From contig NZ_JBDQQR010000001.1 in NCBI RefSeq assembly GCF_039888675.1, forward strand, positions 2,480,001 through 2,544,000: a stretch of 64,000 nucleotides of DNA. The letters are read 5' to 3'. The translations under genes were made by a program, and so were the position numbers. The DNA comes from Mesorhizobium sp. CAU 1732 (GTDB lineage: Bacteria; Pseudomonadota; Alphaproteobacteria; Rhizobiales; Rhizobiaceae). Below, piece after piece: positions 28,284 to 37,154 of the stretch. Each line of letters starts with the position of its first letter. The first letter of the stretch is position 1. The notes beneath the pieces were generated by a model. The model was not told where the DNA came from and searched no databases. It saw only the letters and a program-made list of their open reading frames with translations.

Positions 28284-29810
28284 ATGCGAACGATCTTGAC
28301 TGGCATGACGATGGCCCTTTGCCTGGGCGTGGCAATGAATGCGATCGCGACCGTCCCGAGCGCCGCTCAGGCGAAAGACGGCGCGATCACCGTTGCGCTC
28401 AGCGGCGGACTTGATCGGCTCGACCCTGCATTGACGTCCAACGGCACCGACCTCGTCATTCTCGGGCAGATCTATGACACGCTTCTGCGCATGGATCCGG
28501 ACGGCACGTTGCAGCCGGCCGTCGCCAAATCCTATGAAGCGACGGGCGAAAACACATGGCGTTTCCATCTGCGCGACGACGTGAAATTCCAGGACGGAAG
28601 CAAGCTCACTGCGGCCGACGTCAAGTTTTCGATCGAGCGCATCCTCGACAAGAGCATGGCATCGACCCATGCGAGCCAGCTCAGCACGATCGAGAACGTC
28701 GTTGCCGTCGACGATTACACCATCGACCTGGTGACCAGAGGTCCCGACCCGCAATTGCCGAGACGCATGCAGGCCTATGGCGGAACCGGCCGGGTTTTCA
28801 TCGTTTCGAAGAATTACGTCGAGTCCAACACGCCCGAGACGGTATCCGACAAGCCGATGGGCAGCGGACCCTACAAACTGGACGAATGGAGCAAGGGCCA
28901 GAAGATCGTCCTGTCGGAGAACGCCGACTACTGGGGCGATCATTCCGATGTCAAACTGGCGACCTTCACCTTCATCCCCGAAAACTCGACCCGGGTGAAC
29001 GCACTTCTGCAAAAGGAAGTCGACCTCATCCAGCGGCTGCCGATCGCCGACATCGAGCGCGTCGAGGGCAGCGACAGCCTCCACGTCATCTGGACGCCGA
29101 ACGGGCTGGTTCACAACATCAATCTGGATTGTCGCTCAGCGCCTTTCGATGACATCGAAGTCCGCAAGGCGTTCTCGGAAAGCCTCGATCTCGAGGGCAT
29201 CGTCGAAAGTCTTCTCGGCGAATACGGACGTGTCCTCTCGGGACCTCTCCCGCCGCAGGTGGTGCAGTATGACGAGACGCTCGAGCCCCGCAAATACGAT
29301 CCGGAAGCTGCGTTTGCGGTCGTCCAGGAGAAAGGGTTGGCACCCTTCAGCACCAACACGTCCGATGGCCGGTACATCGCGGACCGCGAAATCTATCAGG
29401 CCATCAACGCACAGGCCGGAGCCGTCGGCTTCCAGATTACCCCACGCGTGATGGAGTGGGGGCGGCTGATCAACATGATCATCAATGGCACGGCGGGCCC
29501 GCTCTACATCGTCGGCTGGGACTACAGCGAAAACGACGCCAGCAAGATGCATGCCTTCGGCAATTCTTCCCGCCCGACGGCGCTCTGCAAGGTGCCGGGC
29601 TACGACGAGGCCGCGAACAAGGCGATGACGGAACTCGACGACGAGAAACGCACTGCTTTGTGGCGTGAGGCGCAGCGCGCGATGAACGAGTCCTACATGA
29701 TCGCCGGAACCTGGCAGGCCGCATCGATCTTCGGCGCTCGGAACGAGATCAAATGGGAAGCCAATTTCGGCGACAACATTTCCCTGTCGGACATAAAGAT
29801 CGAACCCTGA
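28284..29810 (+). CDS. ABC transporter substrate-binding protein, family 5, system 2
   Basis: 508 residues. The signal peptide ends near SAAQAKDG, and GGGAG-type ribosome binding bases precede the ATG. The mature chain follows the canonical order: LSGGLDRLDPALTSNGTD at the N-terminus, FHLRDDVKFQDGSKLTAADVKFS, MGSGPYKLDEWSKGQK, then the C-terminal domain with YIVGWDYSENDASK. Its stop codon overlaps the ATPase start (TGATG). The ligand is unknown. Confidence 0.92.
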   Translation: MRTILTGMTMALCLGVAMNAIATVPSAAQAKDGAITVALSGGLDRLDPALTSNGTDLVILGQIYDTLLRMDPDGTLQPAVAKSYEATGENTWRFHLRDDVKFQDGSKLTAADVKFSIERILDKSMASTHASQLSTIENVVAVDDYTIDLVTRGPDPQLPRRMQAYGGTGRVFIVSKNYVESNTPETVSDKPMGSGPYKLDEWSKGQKIVLSENADYWGDHSDVKLATFTFIPENSTRVNALLQKEVDLIQRLPIADIERVEGSDSLHVIWTPNGLVHNINLDCRSAPFDDIEVRKAFSESLDLEGIVESLLGEYGRVLSGPLPPQVVQYDETLEPRKYDPEAAFAVVQEKGLAPFSTNTSDGRYIADREIYQAINAQAGAVGFQITPRVMEWGRLINMIINGTAGPLYIVGWDYSENDASKMHAFGNSSRPTALCKVPGYDEAANKAMTELDDEKRTALWREAQRAMNESYMIAGTWQAASIFGARNEIKWEANFGDNISLSDIKIEP

Positions 29811-30793
29811 TGATCTCCGACACGATGGACGGCCGCCATAGCCAACCGGTGCTTCAGGTCAAAGACCTGAACGTACGATATGGCGGCCGTAGCGGAGATA
29901 TTTCGATCCTGCAGGACGTTGACCTGGCTGTCATGCCAGGTCAGGTCACTGCGGTGGTCGGCGAATCCGGCTCCGGAAAATCGACGCTCGTCAAAAGCAT
30001 CATGGGTCTTCTGCCGGCGAATGCCCGGCTGGAGGGTTCGATCGACCTGGCCGGCGTTCGCCTCGACAGCTTAAAGGGCGCGGCGCGGCGGAAGCTGAAT
30101 GGCAGCCTCGTCTCCCTCATCAGCCAGGATGCGCTTAACTCCCTCAATCCATCGACGCCCGTCGGTTATCAGATCGCTGAAATGCTGATGGTGCATGAAG
30201 GGCGCTCCAAGGCGGACGCGATGGCGCAAGCAGTGGAGCTTCTGGCGCGAACGGGAATTCCCGACGCGGAAAAGCGCGCCCGTCTCTATCCGCATGAATT
30301 TTCCGGCGGAATGCGTCAGCGCGCCCTGATCGCGATGGCCATCTGCCTGCGTCCAAAGCTCCTGCTTGCCGACGAGCCGACCACAGCGCTCGATGCCACG
30401 GTGAAGCTGCAGGTCGTCAAACTCATCGAGGGCCTCCGGCGCGACCTTGGCCTCTCCGTTCTGCTGGTCACGCATGACATGGGAATCGTCGCCGCAATGG
30501 CCGACAACATGATCGTCATGTATGCCGGTCGCGCCGTGGAAAGCGGAGCCGTCGAAGACCTCTTCGCCAACCCCCGCCATCCCTATACCGCCGCCCTCAT
30601 CCAGGCGGTTCCCAGCGTGAGCGTATGGAAGCAACGGCTGCGCAACATCCCGGGCGCTCCGCCTTCCCCGCCGTTTCCAGCGCACGGATGCGCGTTCGAG
30701 CCGCGATGCGGCCGGGCCATCGAACTGTGCGCTTCGCATGTCGACCACGTCGAGACCGGCGGCCGGACCGTCCGATGCAATGTCCCACTATAG
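29810..30793 (+). CDS. ABC transporter ATP-binding protein (DppD-like), system 2
   Basis: Starting at 29810, overlapping the binding-protein stop, the protein has 327 residues. Walker [10 protein letters not shown], signature FSGGMRQR, Walker B LLLADEP and switch LVTHDMGI are intact. The C-terminal domain holds CAFEPRCGRAIELC, the cysteine motif of peptide-type ATPases. Partner of the ATPase at 30803. Confidence 0.92.
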   Translation: MISDTMDGRHSQPVLQVKDLNVRYGGRSGDISILQDVDLAVMPGQVTAVVGESGSGKSTLVKSIMGLLPANARLEGSIDLAGVRLDSLKGAARRKLNGSLVSLISQDALNSLNPSTPVGYQIAEMLMVHEGRSKADAMAQAVELLARTGIPDAEKRARLYPHEFSGGMRQRALIAMAICLRPKLLLADEPTTALDATVKLQVVKLIEGLRRDLGLSVLLVTHDMGIVAAMADNMIVMYAGRAVESGAVEDLFANPRHPYTAALIQAVPSVSVWKQRLRNIPGAPPSPPFPAHGCAFEPRCGRAIELCASHVDHVETGGRTVRCNVPL

Positions 30794-30802
30794 GAAATCG
30801 GC

Positions 30803-31828
30803 ATGAGCGTAGTTGAAAGCGAAGTGCCAGCAGACACCCGCACGATGCCCGTGCTCAGCGCCGAAGGCATAAGCAAAGTCTACGGAAAAGCGGGATTCCT
30901 GCAGCGCACCACGATGCTGAAAGCCGTGAGTGACGTGAATTTGAGCCTGGCACCGGGGCGCACGCTGGGGATCGTCGGCGAGTCCGGCTGCGGGAAGTCC
31001 ACGCTCTCACGCATTCTTGTCGGCATTACCCCACCTACGTCAGGGCGCGTGCGGATCGATGGAAAAGACGTGTCCGCCGGCAGTCGGCGCGAGCAGCAGG
31101 AACGTCTGAGCGACATCCAGATGGTGTTCCAGTCCCCCGCCGGCTCGCTCGATCCGCGAATGCGCATAGACAAGATCATCGCGGAGCCCCTCGATATCCA
31201 TCGGCCCGATCTGAGCCGTCAGGACAAGCGGCGCCTTGTCGAGGAGATGCTCCAGCGTGTCGGCCTGGATGTCGCCCATCTGACGCGCTATCCGCATGAA
31301 CTCTCAGGCGGGCAGCAGCAGCGCGTCGGTATCGCGAGAGCCCTGATCACGAGCCCCAAGGTCGTGATTTGCGATGAAGCCGTTTCGGCTCTGGATGTTT
31401 CGGTTCAGGCCCAGATCATCAATCTCCTCCTCGAAATCCAGGAACAGACGCAGGTCGCCTATATCTTCATTTCTCATGACCTCAGCGTCATCGCTGCGAT
31501 CGCCGACGAGATCGCCGTCATGTACATGGGCAAGGTGGTGGAGGAAGGGGCGGCGCAGACGGTCCTGTCGAAGCCTGCCCATCCCTATACCAGCCTCCTG
31601 CTCGACAGCGCATTCGTTCCAGACCCGCTGATCGAAAAACAGCGTGTTCGTGCGGCGGACGGCGAGGCAGCTCATGATCTCGAGCGGCCGGAGCAGGGCT
31701 GCCCGTTTCTGCCGCGCTGCGGCATCGCGCTGGCCAAATGCGCGAGCGTTTCGCCGGCGCTCGTCCCCACGCATCACGCCGACACCCGTGTCGCATGTCA
31801 CAACTACGAGGCCAATGTGCGCCCTTGA
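30803..31828 (+). CDS. ABC transporter ATP-binding protein (DppF-like), system 2
   Basis: 341 residues with Walker [10 protein letters not shown], signature LSGGQQQR, Walker B VVICDEA (Ala instead of the more common Pro), switch FISHDLSV and the C-terminal CPFLPRCGIALAKC. It starts nine bases after its partner and completes system 2. A second crotonase gene follows 46 bases later and is probably in the same transcript. Confidence 0.92.
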   Translation: MSVVESEVPADTRTMPVLSAEGISKVYGKAGFLQRTTMLKAVSDVNLSLAPGRTLGIVGESGCGKSTLSRILVGITPPTSGRVRIDGKDVSAGSRREQQERLSDIQMVFQSPAGSLDPRMRIDKIIAEPLDIHRPDLSRQDKRRLVEEMLQRVGLDVAHLTRYPHELSGGQQQRVGIARALITSPKVVICDEAVSALDVSVQAQIINLLLEIQEQTQVAYIFISHDLSVIAAIADEIAVMYMGKVVEEGAAQTVLSKPAHPYTSLLLDSAFVPDPLIEKQRVRAADGEAAHDLERPEQGCPFLPRCGIALAKCASVSPALVPTHHADTRVACHNYEANVRP

Positions 31829-31874
31829 ACGGGCAAGGCATGGCGAAGCTGTATCGAGAATGAAAGGAATTGAG

Positions 31875-32627
31875 ATGGGCGAGATCCTGGTCGATCAACG
31901 CGGAAAAGTCCTGGTCGTAACGATTGCGAATGAGCGAAAGCGCAACGCGCTCGACGTTTCCATGGAGAAGCCGTTTCACGACGCGCTTGTGGCAGCGGAA
32001 AACGACGATGGGATCCGGGCCGTGGTTATTACAGGCGCCGGCGACATCGCTTTTTGCAGCGGCCACGACCTCTCGGAAGTAGGCCGTCCCGGCGTCAAAT
32101 TCATGAAGCCCGACCCGATGGGATATCCCGATCTCATGCGCAAGCCGGTCATCGCGGCGGTCAACGGACATTGCCACGCGGCGGGCCTGATGATGGCGCT
32201 TTGCTGCGATTTGCGCATTGCAAGCGAGAACGCCGTGTTCGGACAACCCGGCGCCCGCTTGGGTCAGTTGCCGATGGGCGGCCAGATCTGGCGGTTGCCG
32301 CAGGCGATGCCACGGGTCCGGGCGCTGGAGATGCTGCTCACCGCCCGGCATATGTCCGGTGCCGATGCATTCGAATGGGGGCTGGTGAGCAAGCTGGTCA
32401 AAAAGGGCGAGGCCCTCGCGGTTGCGATGGAACTCGCCGAAGCAATTGCGGACAATTCTCCCAATGCGGTTCAGGCGATAAAGGCCGGTCTCAAGCTGTA
32501 CGAAAAGGACGGACGCGATGCGTTCAACCACTATGAAGCCGAAACGATGCGCGGCCTGATGGACAGTTCGGATCGCATCGAAGGGTCGAAGGCTTTCATG
32601 GAGAAGCGCGCGCCGACGTTCCGGTAG
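31875..32627 (+). CDS. Crotonase-fold protein without the usual catalytic glutamates
   Basis: The start is placed at ATG 31875 after AAAGGA, giving 250 residues; an in-frame ATG at 31860 precedes that site. Crotonase features are clear: the CoA/oxyanion segment FCSGHDLSEVG and HCHAAGLMMALCCDLRIA. Where hydratases have two glutamates it has Met106 and Gly126 (FGQPGARLG). Classical enoyl-CoA hydration is therefore unlikely; other crotonase reactions (isomerase, hydrolase, lyase) or a non-catalytic role remain possible. It is the last gene of the LysR-linked operon. Confidence 0.85.
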   Translation: MGEILVDQRGKVLVVTIANERKRNALDVSMEKPFHDALVAAENDDGIRAVVITGAGDIAFCSGHDLSEVGRPGVKFMKPDPMGYPDLMRKPVIAAVNGHCHAAGLMMALCCDLRIASENAVFGQPGARLGQLPMGGQIWRLPQAMPRVRALEMLLTARHMSGADAFEWGLVSKLVKKGEALAVAMELAEAIADNSPNAVQAIKAGLKLYEKDGRDAFNHYEAETMRGLMDSSDRIEGSKAFMEKRAPTFR

Positions 32628-32676
32628 CTCCGATGACCGCGGGGGCGAAGCCGAGATAGTCGATGCCGGGCTGTAA

Positions 32677-32709
32677 CTTCGATCGCTGAGCAACGCCCGT
32701 CGATCGAAG
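32677..32709. terminator. Hairpin between the convergent crotonase and M20 genes
   Basis: CTTCGATCG (32677-32685) pairs perfectly with CGATCGAAG (32701-32709) around a 15-base loop. It lies in the 150-base gap between two convergent genes and may be a bidirectional terminator, though no T-run is seen. Confidence 0.35.
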
Positions 32710-32777
32710 ATGCGGATTGTTACCTCTCGGCTGAGAGTTCTGTCGAGACCAAGGTTCCATAGCCTCGGCGTGCTTGG

Positions 32778-34166
32778 TTACAGGGATGACCGCTTCAGCG
32801 CGCCCAAGGTCGAAAGCATCGCGGCGCCGGTGCGGATGCCCTTGATGAAGCAGTCGATGGTGAGGTTTTCGTTCGGCGCGTGGTTGGCCTCGTCGGCATT
32901 GGCGTAGGGCACGAAGAAGGCCGGGATGCCCAGTATCTTGGTATGGACGTAGTCCGGCCCGCTGGCGCCGAGAGCCGGGTAGAGCAGGGGCTCGACGCCG
33001 TGCGCCATTGCGATGCCCTGGCGGATGGCGTCCGCGTAGGGCGTATCGATCGCCGTCTTCGACGGCAGCATGCCGCCGCGTCTGATCAGTTCGACGTCCG
33101 GCGCGTGGCGGCGGACATGGTCGGCGACTTTTTCGTAGATGTCGTCGGGTGTCATTCCATCCACGAGACGCATGTCGCATTTGGCGATCGCTTCGCAGGG
33201 CAGAACGGTTTTGGACGCCGGTCCGTCATAGCCGCCGTGCAGGCCGTTGATGGTCAGCGTGGGATGGAACATCAGCCGGTCGTAGAAGGGCCGGTCCTTC
33301 GGCGCGTCGAGCTCGCTCAGCCCGAGATCCGCCATGAACTCGGGCAAATCCAGCGGCAGCTTCGCCGCGTTGACCCTGTCCGCATTGCTTGGCGGGATGA
33401 CGTTGTCGAGAAGCCCGTCGATGGTGATCTCACCCTCCGCGTTCTTCATCGTGCCCAGCAGGTGAACCAGCTTCCAGATCGCGTTCGGCATGAGGCCGCC
33501 ATAATTTCCCGAATGGGCATCGCGGCTGGCGGTCTTGGCCTTGAGGTCGAAGCTGAGGATGCCACGAACTCCGAACGTGATGATCGGCAAGCCTGAAATG
33601 TGAAGCGGGCCATCGGCGGTGATGACCAGATCCGCATTCAGCCGATCGCGGTGACGCTCGGCAAATTCGGCGATATGCGGGCTGCCGATTTCCTCTTCGC
33701 CTTCGAGAAGAACGATGAGGTTGCAGGGCAGGTCGCCATGAACGGCGAGCCAGGACTCGATCGCGAGCAACTGCGCGAAATGCTGGCCCTTGTTGTCGCC
33801 GACGCCGCGCGCATAAATGCGGCCGTCGCGGATGGTCGGCTCGAAGGGCGGGCTGTCCCAGAGCTCCAGCGGCTCCGGCGGCTGGACGTCGTAATGGCCG
33901 TAGAACATGACCGTCGGCACGTCCGGGCGATTGCCGCGCCGGCCGAGCACCATGGGATGACCCGACGTCGCGACGGCTTCAGCATCCATTCCGAGTTCAC
34001 CCAGCATCTCGACCAGCATGCCGGCGACCTTCTCGATCCCGATATTGTGCGCGCTGATCGAGGGGTGCCTGACATAGTCCATCAGGCGATCGATGAAGGC
34101 GTCGTGGTTGGCGGCGATGTGGTCGAAAACCTGCGACAGGTGGTCGCTGGCGGAATGATTTTTCAT
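32778..34166 (-). CDS. M20 family dipeptidase
   Basis: The ATG at 34166 (MKNHSASD) gives 462 residues; the frame to 34331 covers the promoter region, and an ATG at 34202 is a second option. Zinc-site motifs of M20 di-/tripeptidases are visible: GHYDVQPPEP, YARGVGDNKG and EGEEEIGS, followed by a dimerisation insert and a C-terminal ASGPDYVH/NHAPNENL segment. It probably cleaves small or modified dipeptides in the cytoplasm. It is divergent from ABC system 3 (34482-41181), so peptide uptake and hydrolysis may be co-regulated. Confidence 0.9.
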   Translation of the reverse strand: MKNHSASDHLSQVFDHIAANHDAFIDRLMDYVRHPSISAHNIGIEKVAGMLVEMLGELGMDAEAVATSGHPMVLGRRGNRPDVPTVMFYGHYDVQPPEPLELWDSPPFEPTIRDGRIYARGVGDNKGQHFAQLLAIESWLAVHGDLPCNLIVLLEGEEEIGSPHIAEFAERHRDRLNADLVITADGPLHISGLPIITFGVRGILSFDLKAKTASRDAHSGNYGGLMPNAIWKLVHLLGTMKNAEGEITIDGLLDNVIPPSNADRVNAAKLPLDLPEFMADLGLSELDAPKDRPFYDRLMFHPTLTINGLHGGYDGPASKTVLPCEAIAKCDMRLVDGMTPDDIYEKVADHVRRHAPDVELIRRGGMLPSKTAIDTPYADAIRQGIAMAHGVEPLLYPALGASGPDYVHTKILGIPAFFVPYANADEANHAPNENLTIDCFIKGIRTGAAMLSTLGALKRSSL

Positions 34167-34371
34167 GAAATGATGCGTCCCTGTGGATTCTTGGAATTTC
34201 ATTGCCGGATCAGTCGGCTTAGACGCCGAAACTGCCGGAAAAAGGCGGAATCGGTACAGTTGCAAGGCTTTTTTGAGGCGTGTGGTGTCCCTTAAATCAC
34301 GTGACCCCCAGCCAGAAAATATCTGAGGCACTGCGACATTTTAGGCCTGAAATGTTGAAATACATACCATT

Positions 34372-34389
34372 CGGTTGTCAATCCAACCG
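34372..34389. promoter_or_regulatory. CGGTTG-N6-CAACCG dyad in the 315-base divergent gap 34167-34481
   Basis: CGGTTG (34372-34377) and CAACCG (34384-34389) form a perfect inverted repeat around TCAATC. A second, shorter dyad, CAGGT-N6-ACCTG (34432-34447), lies nearer the binding-protein gene. The rest of this gap between the M20 gene and system 3 is AT-richer and contains no gene I can support. No regulator gene is adjacent, so the cognate protein is unknown; the dyad spacing resembles GntR- or LacI-type sites. Confidence 0.4.
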
Positions 34390-34481
34390 GCTTCTTCTAG
34401 CTTCGCTCGTAGGGGATAAGCTCAAGAAAATCAGGTCGCAAAACCTGGCGGGCGTATCAAGTTTTATCAATGAGAGGTTCT

Positions 34482-36095
34482 ATGATGACGGTATTCACCC
34501 GACGACTGGGCTATGGCCTGCTTGTGTCCACCGCGTTGACTGTAGGCGCGTTCAGCGCCGCGTCCGCGCAGGAAAGAGTACCAGCGATCACGCTCGGCAC
34601 CACCACGGAAGCCTACGATCCCATCCGGTACGAAGCAGCCTTCATCATCGCCGAAAAGTGGCGTGAGCTCGGTCTCGAAGTGAATGTCCAGCCGACGGAA
34701 TTCTCGACGCTGCTCGGCCGTTTCTACGACCAGCAGGACTTCGACGCGACGATTATCGGCTGGTCCGGCCGTGTCGACCGCCTCGACCCGCAGTTCTTCC
34801 TCGGCACGCTTGATTCGCGCCAGAGCAATCCGGGCGGCAACAACCCCGGCGGCTACAGCAACCCCGAATATGACGCGCTGTTCGACGCGCAGGGCAAAGA
34901 GTTCGACATCACGAAGCGTCAGGAACTCGTGCATCAGGCGCAGGAAGCCTACGTGCCGGACGCTCCGGTGATCGTGCTGTTCTACCGCGACGAGGTCGTG
35001 GCCTATAACAACACCACGTTCGGCGAAATGAACGCCATGGCCGGCGAAGGCCTCTACAGCGAGTGGACGCCGATGCAGGCGCAGCCGCTGGGCGACCGCA
35101 AGACGCTGCGCATCGGCGGCCCGCAGGAGCCCGACAACATCAACCCGCTCGCCTCCACCTCGGTCTGGGGTTGGAAGTGGATGCGCCTGTACTACGACCG
35201 TCTGGTGCGCCTGTCGCCGGACGTCGAGCCGATCAACTGGATGGCCGAATCCGTCGAAGCCATCGACGACACCACCATCAACGTGACGCTGCGCGAAGGC
35301 CTGACGTTCCATGACGGCGAACCGGTGACGGCGGCGGACGTCGCGTTCACCTTCGGCTATTACCAGACGCAGGACTACTCCTACTTCAACGCCTATCTGG
35401 CGCCGGTCGAAACGGTCGAGGCGACCGGCGACCTGACCGTGCAGTTCAAGCTGAAGACGCCGTCGGCATCATTCGCCAACATCGCCCTGTCGCAGATCCC
35501 GATCCTGCCCAAGCACATCTGGGAAGGCATCGAGAATCCGGGCGACCTGACGCCCGAGCAACTGCCGACCGTGGGGTCGGGCCCGTTCAAGTTCGCGACC
35601 TACAACCGCGGCGAGATCATGTCGCTGGAGAAGAACGAGAACCATTTCCGCGCCGACGATGTCGCCGTGGATGGCGTCGAGTTCATCATCTATGCCGACA
35701 TGGAAGGCGTGTTCACCGGCCTCCAGACCGGCGCGATCGACATGACCGCATGGCGCATGGAAGCCGGCCAGATTCCGCTCGCAGAGCAGGCCGACCACCT
35801 CAACGTTATCTCGGTTCCCGACTTCGGCTACTACCACCTGACCTACAACACCAAGCGCGAGCCGTTCGGCGATGCGGCAGTGCGCCGTGCGCTGACGCAT
35901 GCGATGGACCGCGAACGGATGGTCAACGTGCTGCTCGACGGCCGCGGCGAAGTCGGCACCAGCGTGATCGCACCGATCAACGCCTTCTGGCACAACCCGT
36001 TCGTCGAGACCTTCGATTTCGACATGGACGTCGCCCGTGCCAAGCTTGAAGAGGCCGGCTACTCCTGGGATGCCGAAGGCAGGCTCGTAAAGTAG
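34482..36095 (+). CDS. Substrate-binding protein of system 3, apparently circularly permuted
   Basis: I use ATG 34482 after GAGAGG (34485 also possible), 537 residues, signal peptide ending at Ala29. Right after it comes sequence that in family-5 binding proteins forms the C-terminal part: IIAEKWRELGLEV, DFDATIIGWSG, NPEYDALFD, FYRDEVVAYNN (to about residue 177). A short linker (QPLGDRK) then leads to what is normally the mature N-terminus, TLRIGGPQEPDNINPLA from residue 208. LREGLTFHDGEPVTAADVAFTF, VGSGPFKFATYNRGE and NTKREPFGDAAVRRALTHAMDRERM follow. The chain ends at KLEEAGYSWDAEGRLVK, exactly where a normal member would continue into the segment found here at the front. No segment is duplicated or missing by eye. 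It feeds the permeases downstream. Confidence 0.85.
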   Translation: MMTVFTRRLGYGLLVSTALTVGAFSAASAQERVPAITLGTTTEAYDPIRYEAAFIIAEKWRELGLEVNVQPTEFSTLLGRFYDQQDFDATIIGWSGRVDRLDPQFFLGTLDSRQSNPGGNNPGGYSNPEYDALFDAQGKEFDITKRQELVHQAQEAYVPDAPVIVLFYRDEVVAYNNTTFGEMNAMAGEGLYSEWTPMQAQPLGDRKTLRIGGPQEPDNINPLASTSVWGWKWMRLYYDRLVRLSPDVEPINWMAESVEAIDDTTINVTLREGLTFHDGEPVTAADVAFTFGYYQTQDYSYFNAYLAPVETVEATGDLTVQFKLKTPSASFANIALSQIPILPKHIWEGIENPGDLTPEQLPTVGSGPFKFATYNRGEIMSLEKNENHFRADDVAVDGVEFIIYADMEGVFTGLQTGAIDMTAWRMEAGQIPLAEQADHLNVISVPDFGYYHLTYNTKREPFGDAAVRRALTHAMDRERMVNVLLDGRGEVGTSVIAPINAFWHNPFVETFDFDMDVARAKLEEAGYSWDAEGRLVK

Positions 36096-36113
36096 CAAGT
36101 CCGCAACGACCGA

Positions 36114-36148
36114 GCTCCTCCCCGTGGCCGCGCGCCATGGGGAGGAGC
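36114..36148 (+). terminator. 15-bp hairpin between binding-protein and permease genes, system 3
   Basis: GCTCCTCCCC (36114-36123) pairs with GGGGAGGAGC (36139-36148); a G-U pair and four more pairs extend the stem inwards to a five-base loop. A pyrimidine-rich CTCTCTCTTTT tail follows. It is probably an attenuator or mRNA-stabilising element giving more binding protein than permease. Confidence 0.6.
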
Positions 36149-36176
36149 CTCTCTCTTTTCGCGGAAGCCAAAAGCC

Positions 36177-37154
36177 ATGAACCGCCGAAACTACCTGATC
36201 CGCCGCGCCCTGCAGGCGCTGGCATCGCTTTTCATTATCGCGACGCTGCTGTTCTTCCTGTTCAGGATGGGACTGCCCGACCCGACCACGGCGCTTCTTG
36301 CCGAGGGGCTGAGCCCCGAACAGCGCGAGGCCGTGCGCCAGAGTTTCGGCCTCGACCAGCCGTTGTGGCGCCAATATGTGCTGTTCCTGCAAAATGCGGT
36401 GCAGGGCGATTTCGGCTTCTCGTTCCACTATCGCGCCCCCGTCGCAGACATCATCTGGGAGCGGCTCGGCAACACGATGGTGCTGATGGTTACCGCCATC
36501 GTCGTCGCCTACGTCATCGGCGTTCCGCTGGGCGCATGGCTGTCCTGGCGTCGCGGCACGCGTGCCGACACGGTCGGCATTTTCGCCGGTCTGATGTTCC
36601 GCTCCGCGCCGATGTTCTGGACCGGCATGATCGGGATCCTCGTCTTCGGCGTGATGCTGGGAATGCTGCCGACCAGCGGCATGCGAACGCTGCCGTATGA
36701 GTCGACAGGGTTCCTCGACAAGATCACGACGCTCGACTTTCTCTGGCATCTGACATTGCCGGCGCTCGTCGTGGCGCTCTATTACCTCGGCTCGCCGCTG
36801 CTGATCATGCGCAACACGATGCTGGAAGTGTATGGCGAGGACTTCATCGAGATGGCGCGCGCCAAGGGCCTGCCCGAACGGCGCATCCTCTACAACCACG
36901 CAGCGCGCAACGCGCTGCTGCCGGTCGTCACGCAGCTTGCCGTCACGATCGGCCTGGCAGCGGGCGGACAGGTGGTGGTGGAAGTGGTGTTCTCGTGGCC
37001 CGGACTGGGACGTGAAATTCTCAACGCCGTGCGCACCTCCGATTTTCCGCTTGCCCAAGCCAGCTTCCTCGTCATGGCCGCTTTCGTCATCACGCTGAAC
37101 CTGCTGGTGGACATCCTCTATTCGACGCTTGATCCACGGGTGAGCTTCAAATGA
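36177..37154 (+). CDS. Peptide/opine-type ABC transporter permease (DppB-like), system 3
   Basis: 325 residues with about six helices, the EAA loop MARAKGLPERRILYNHAARNALLP and the late EVVFSWPGLGREIL. The family PGDP motif near the N-terminus reads LPDPTTALLAEG here, a mild deviation. It overlaps the next permease by four bases (ATGA at 37151). Apart from the altered PGDP motif it is the only conventional protein of system 3. Confidence 0.92.
   Translation: MNRRNYLIRRALQALASLFIIATLLFFLFRMGLPDPTTALLAEGLSPEQREAVRQSFGLDQPLWRQYVLFLQNAVQGDFGFSFHYRAPVADIIWERLGNTMVLMVTAIVVAYVIGVPLGAWLSWRRGTRADTVGIFAGLMFRSAPMFWTGMIGILVFGVMLGMLPTSGMRTLPYESTGFLDKITTLDFLWHLTLPALVVALYYLGSPLLIMRNTMLEVYGEDFIEMARAKGLPERRILYNHAARNALLPVVTQLAVTIGLAAGGQVVVEVVFSWPGLGREILNAVRTSDFPLAQASFLVMAAFVITLNLLVDILYSTLDPRVSFK

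Noticed and set aside
34482..36095. Frameshifted or chimeric receptor gene rather than a permutation
   Set aside because: The frame is continuous, has a signal peptide and ribosome binding site, and both halves are full length with no duplicated segment; an assembly error is still possible and is listed as a refutation test.
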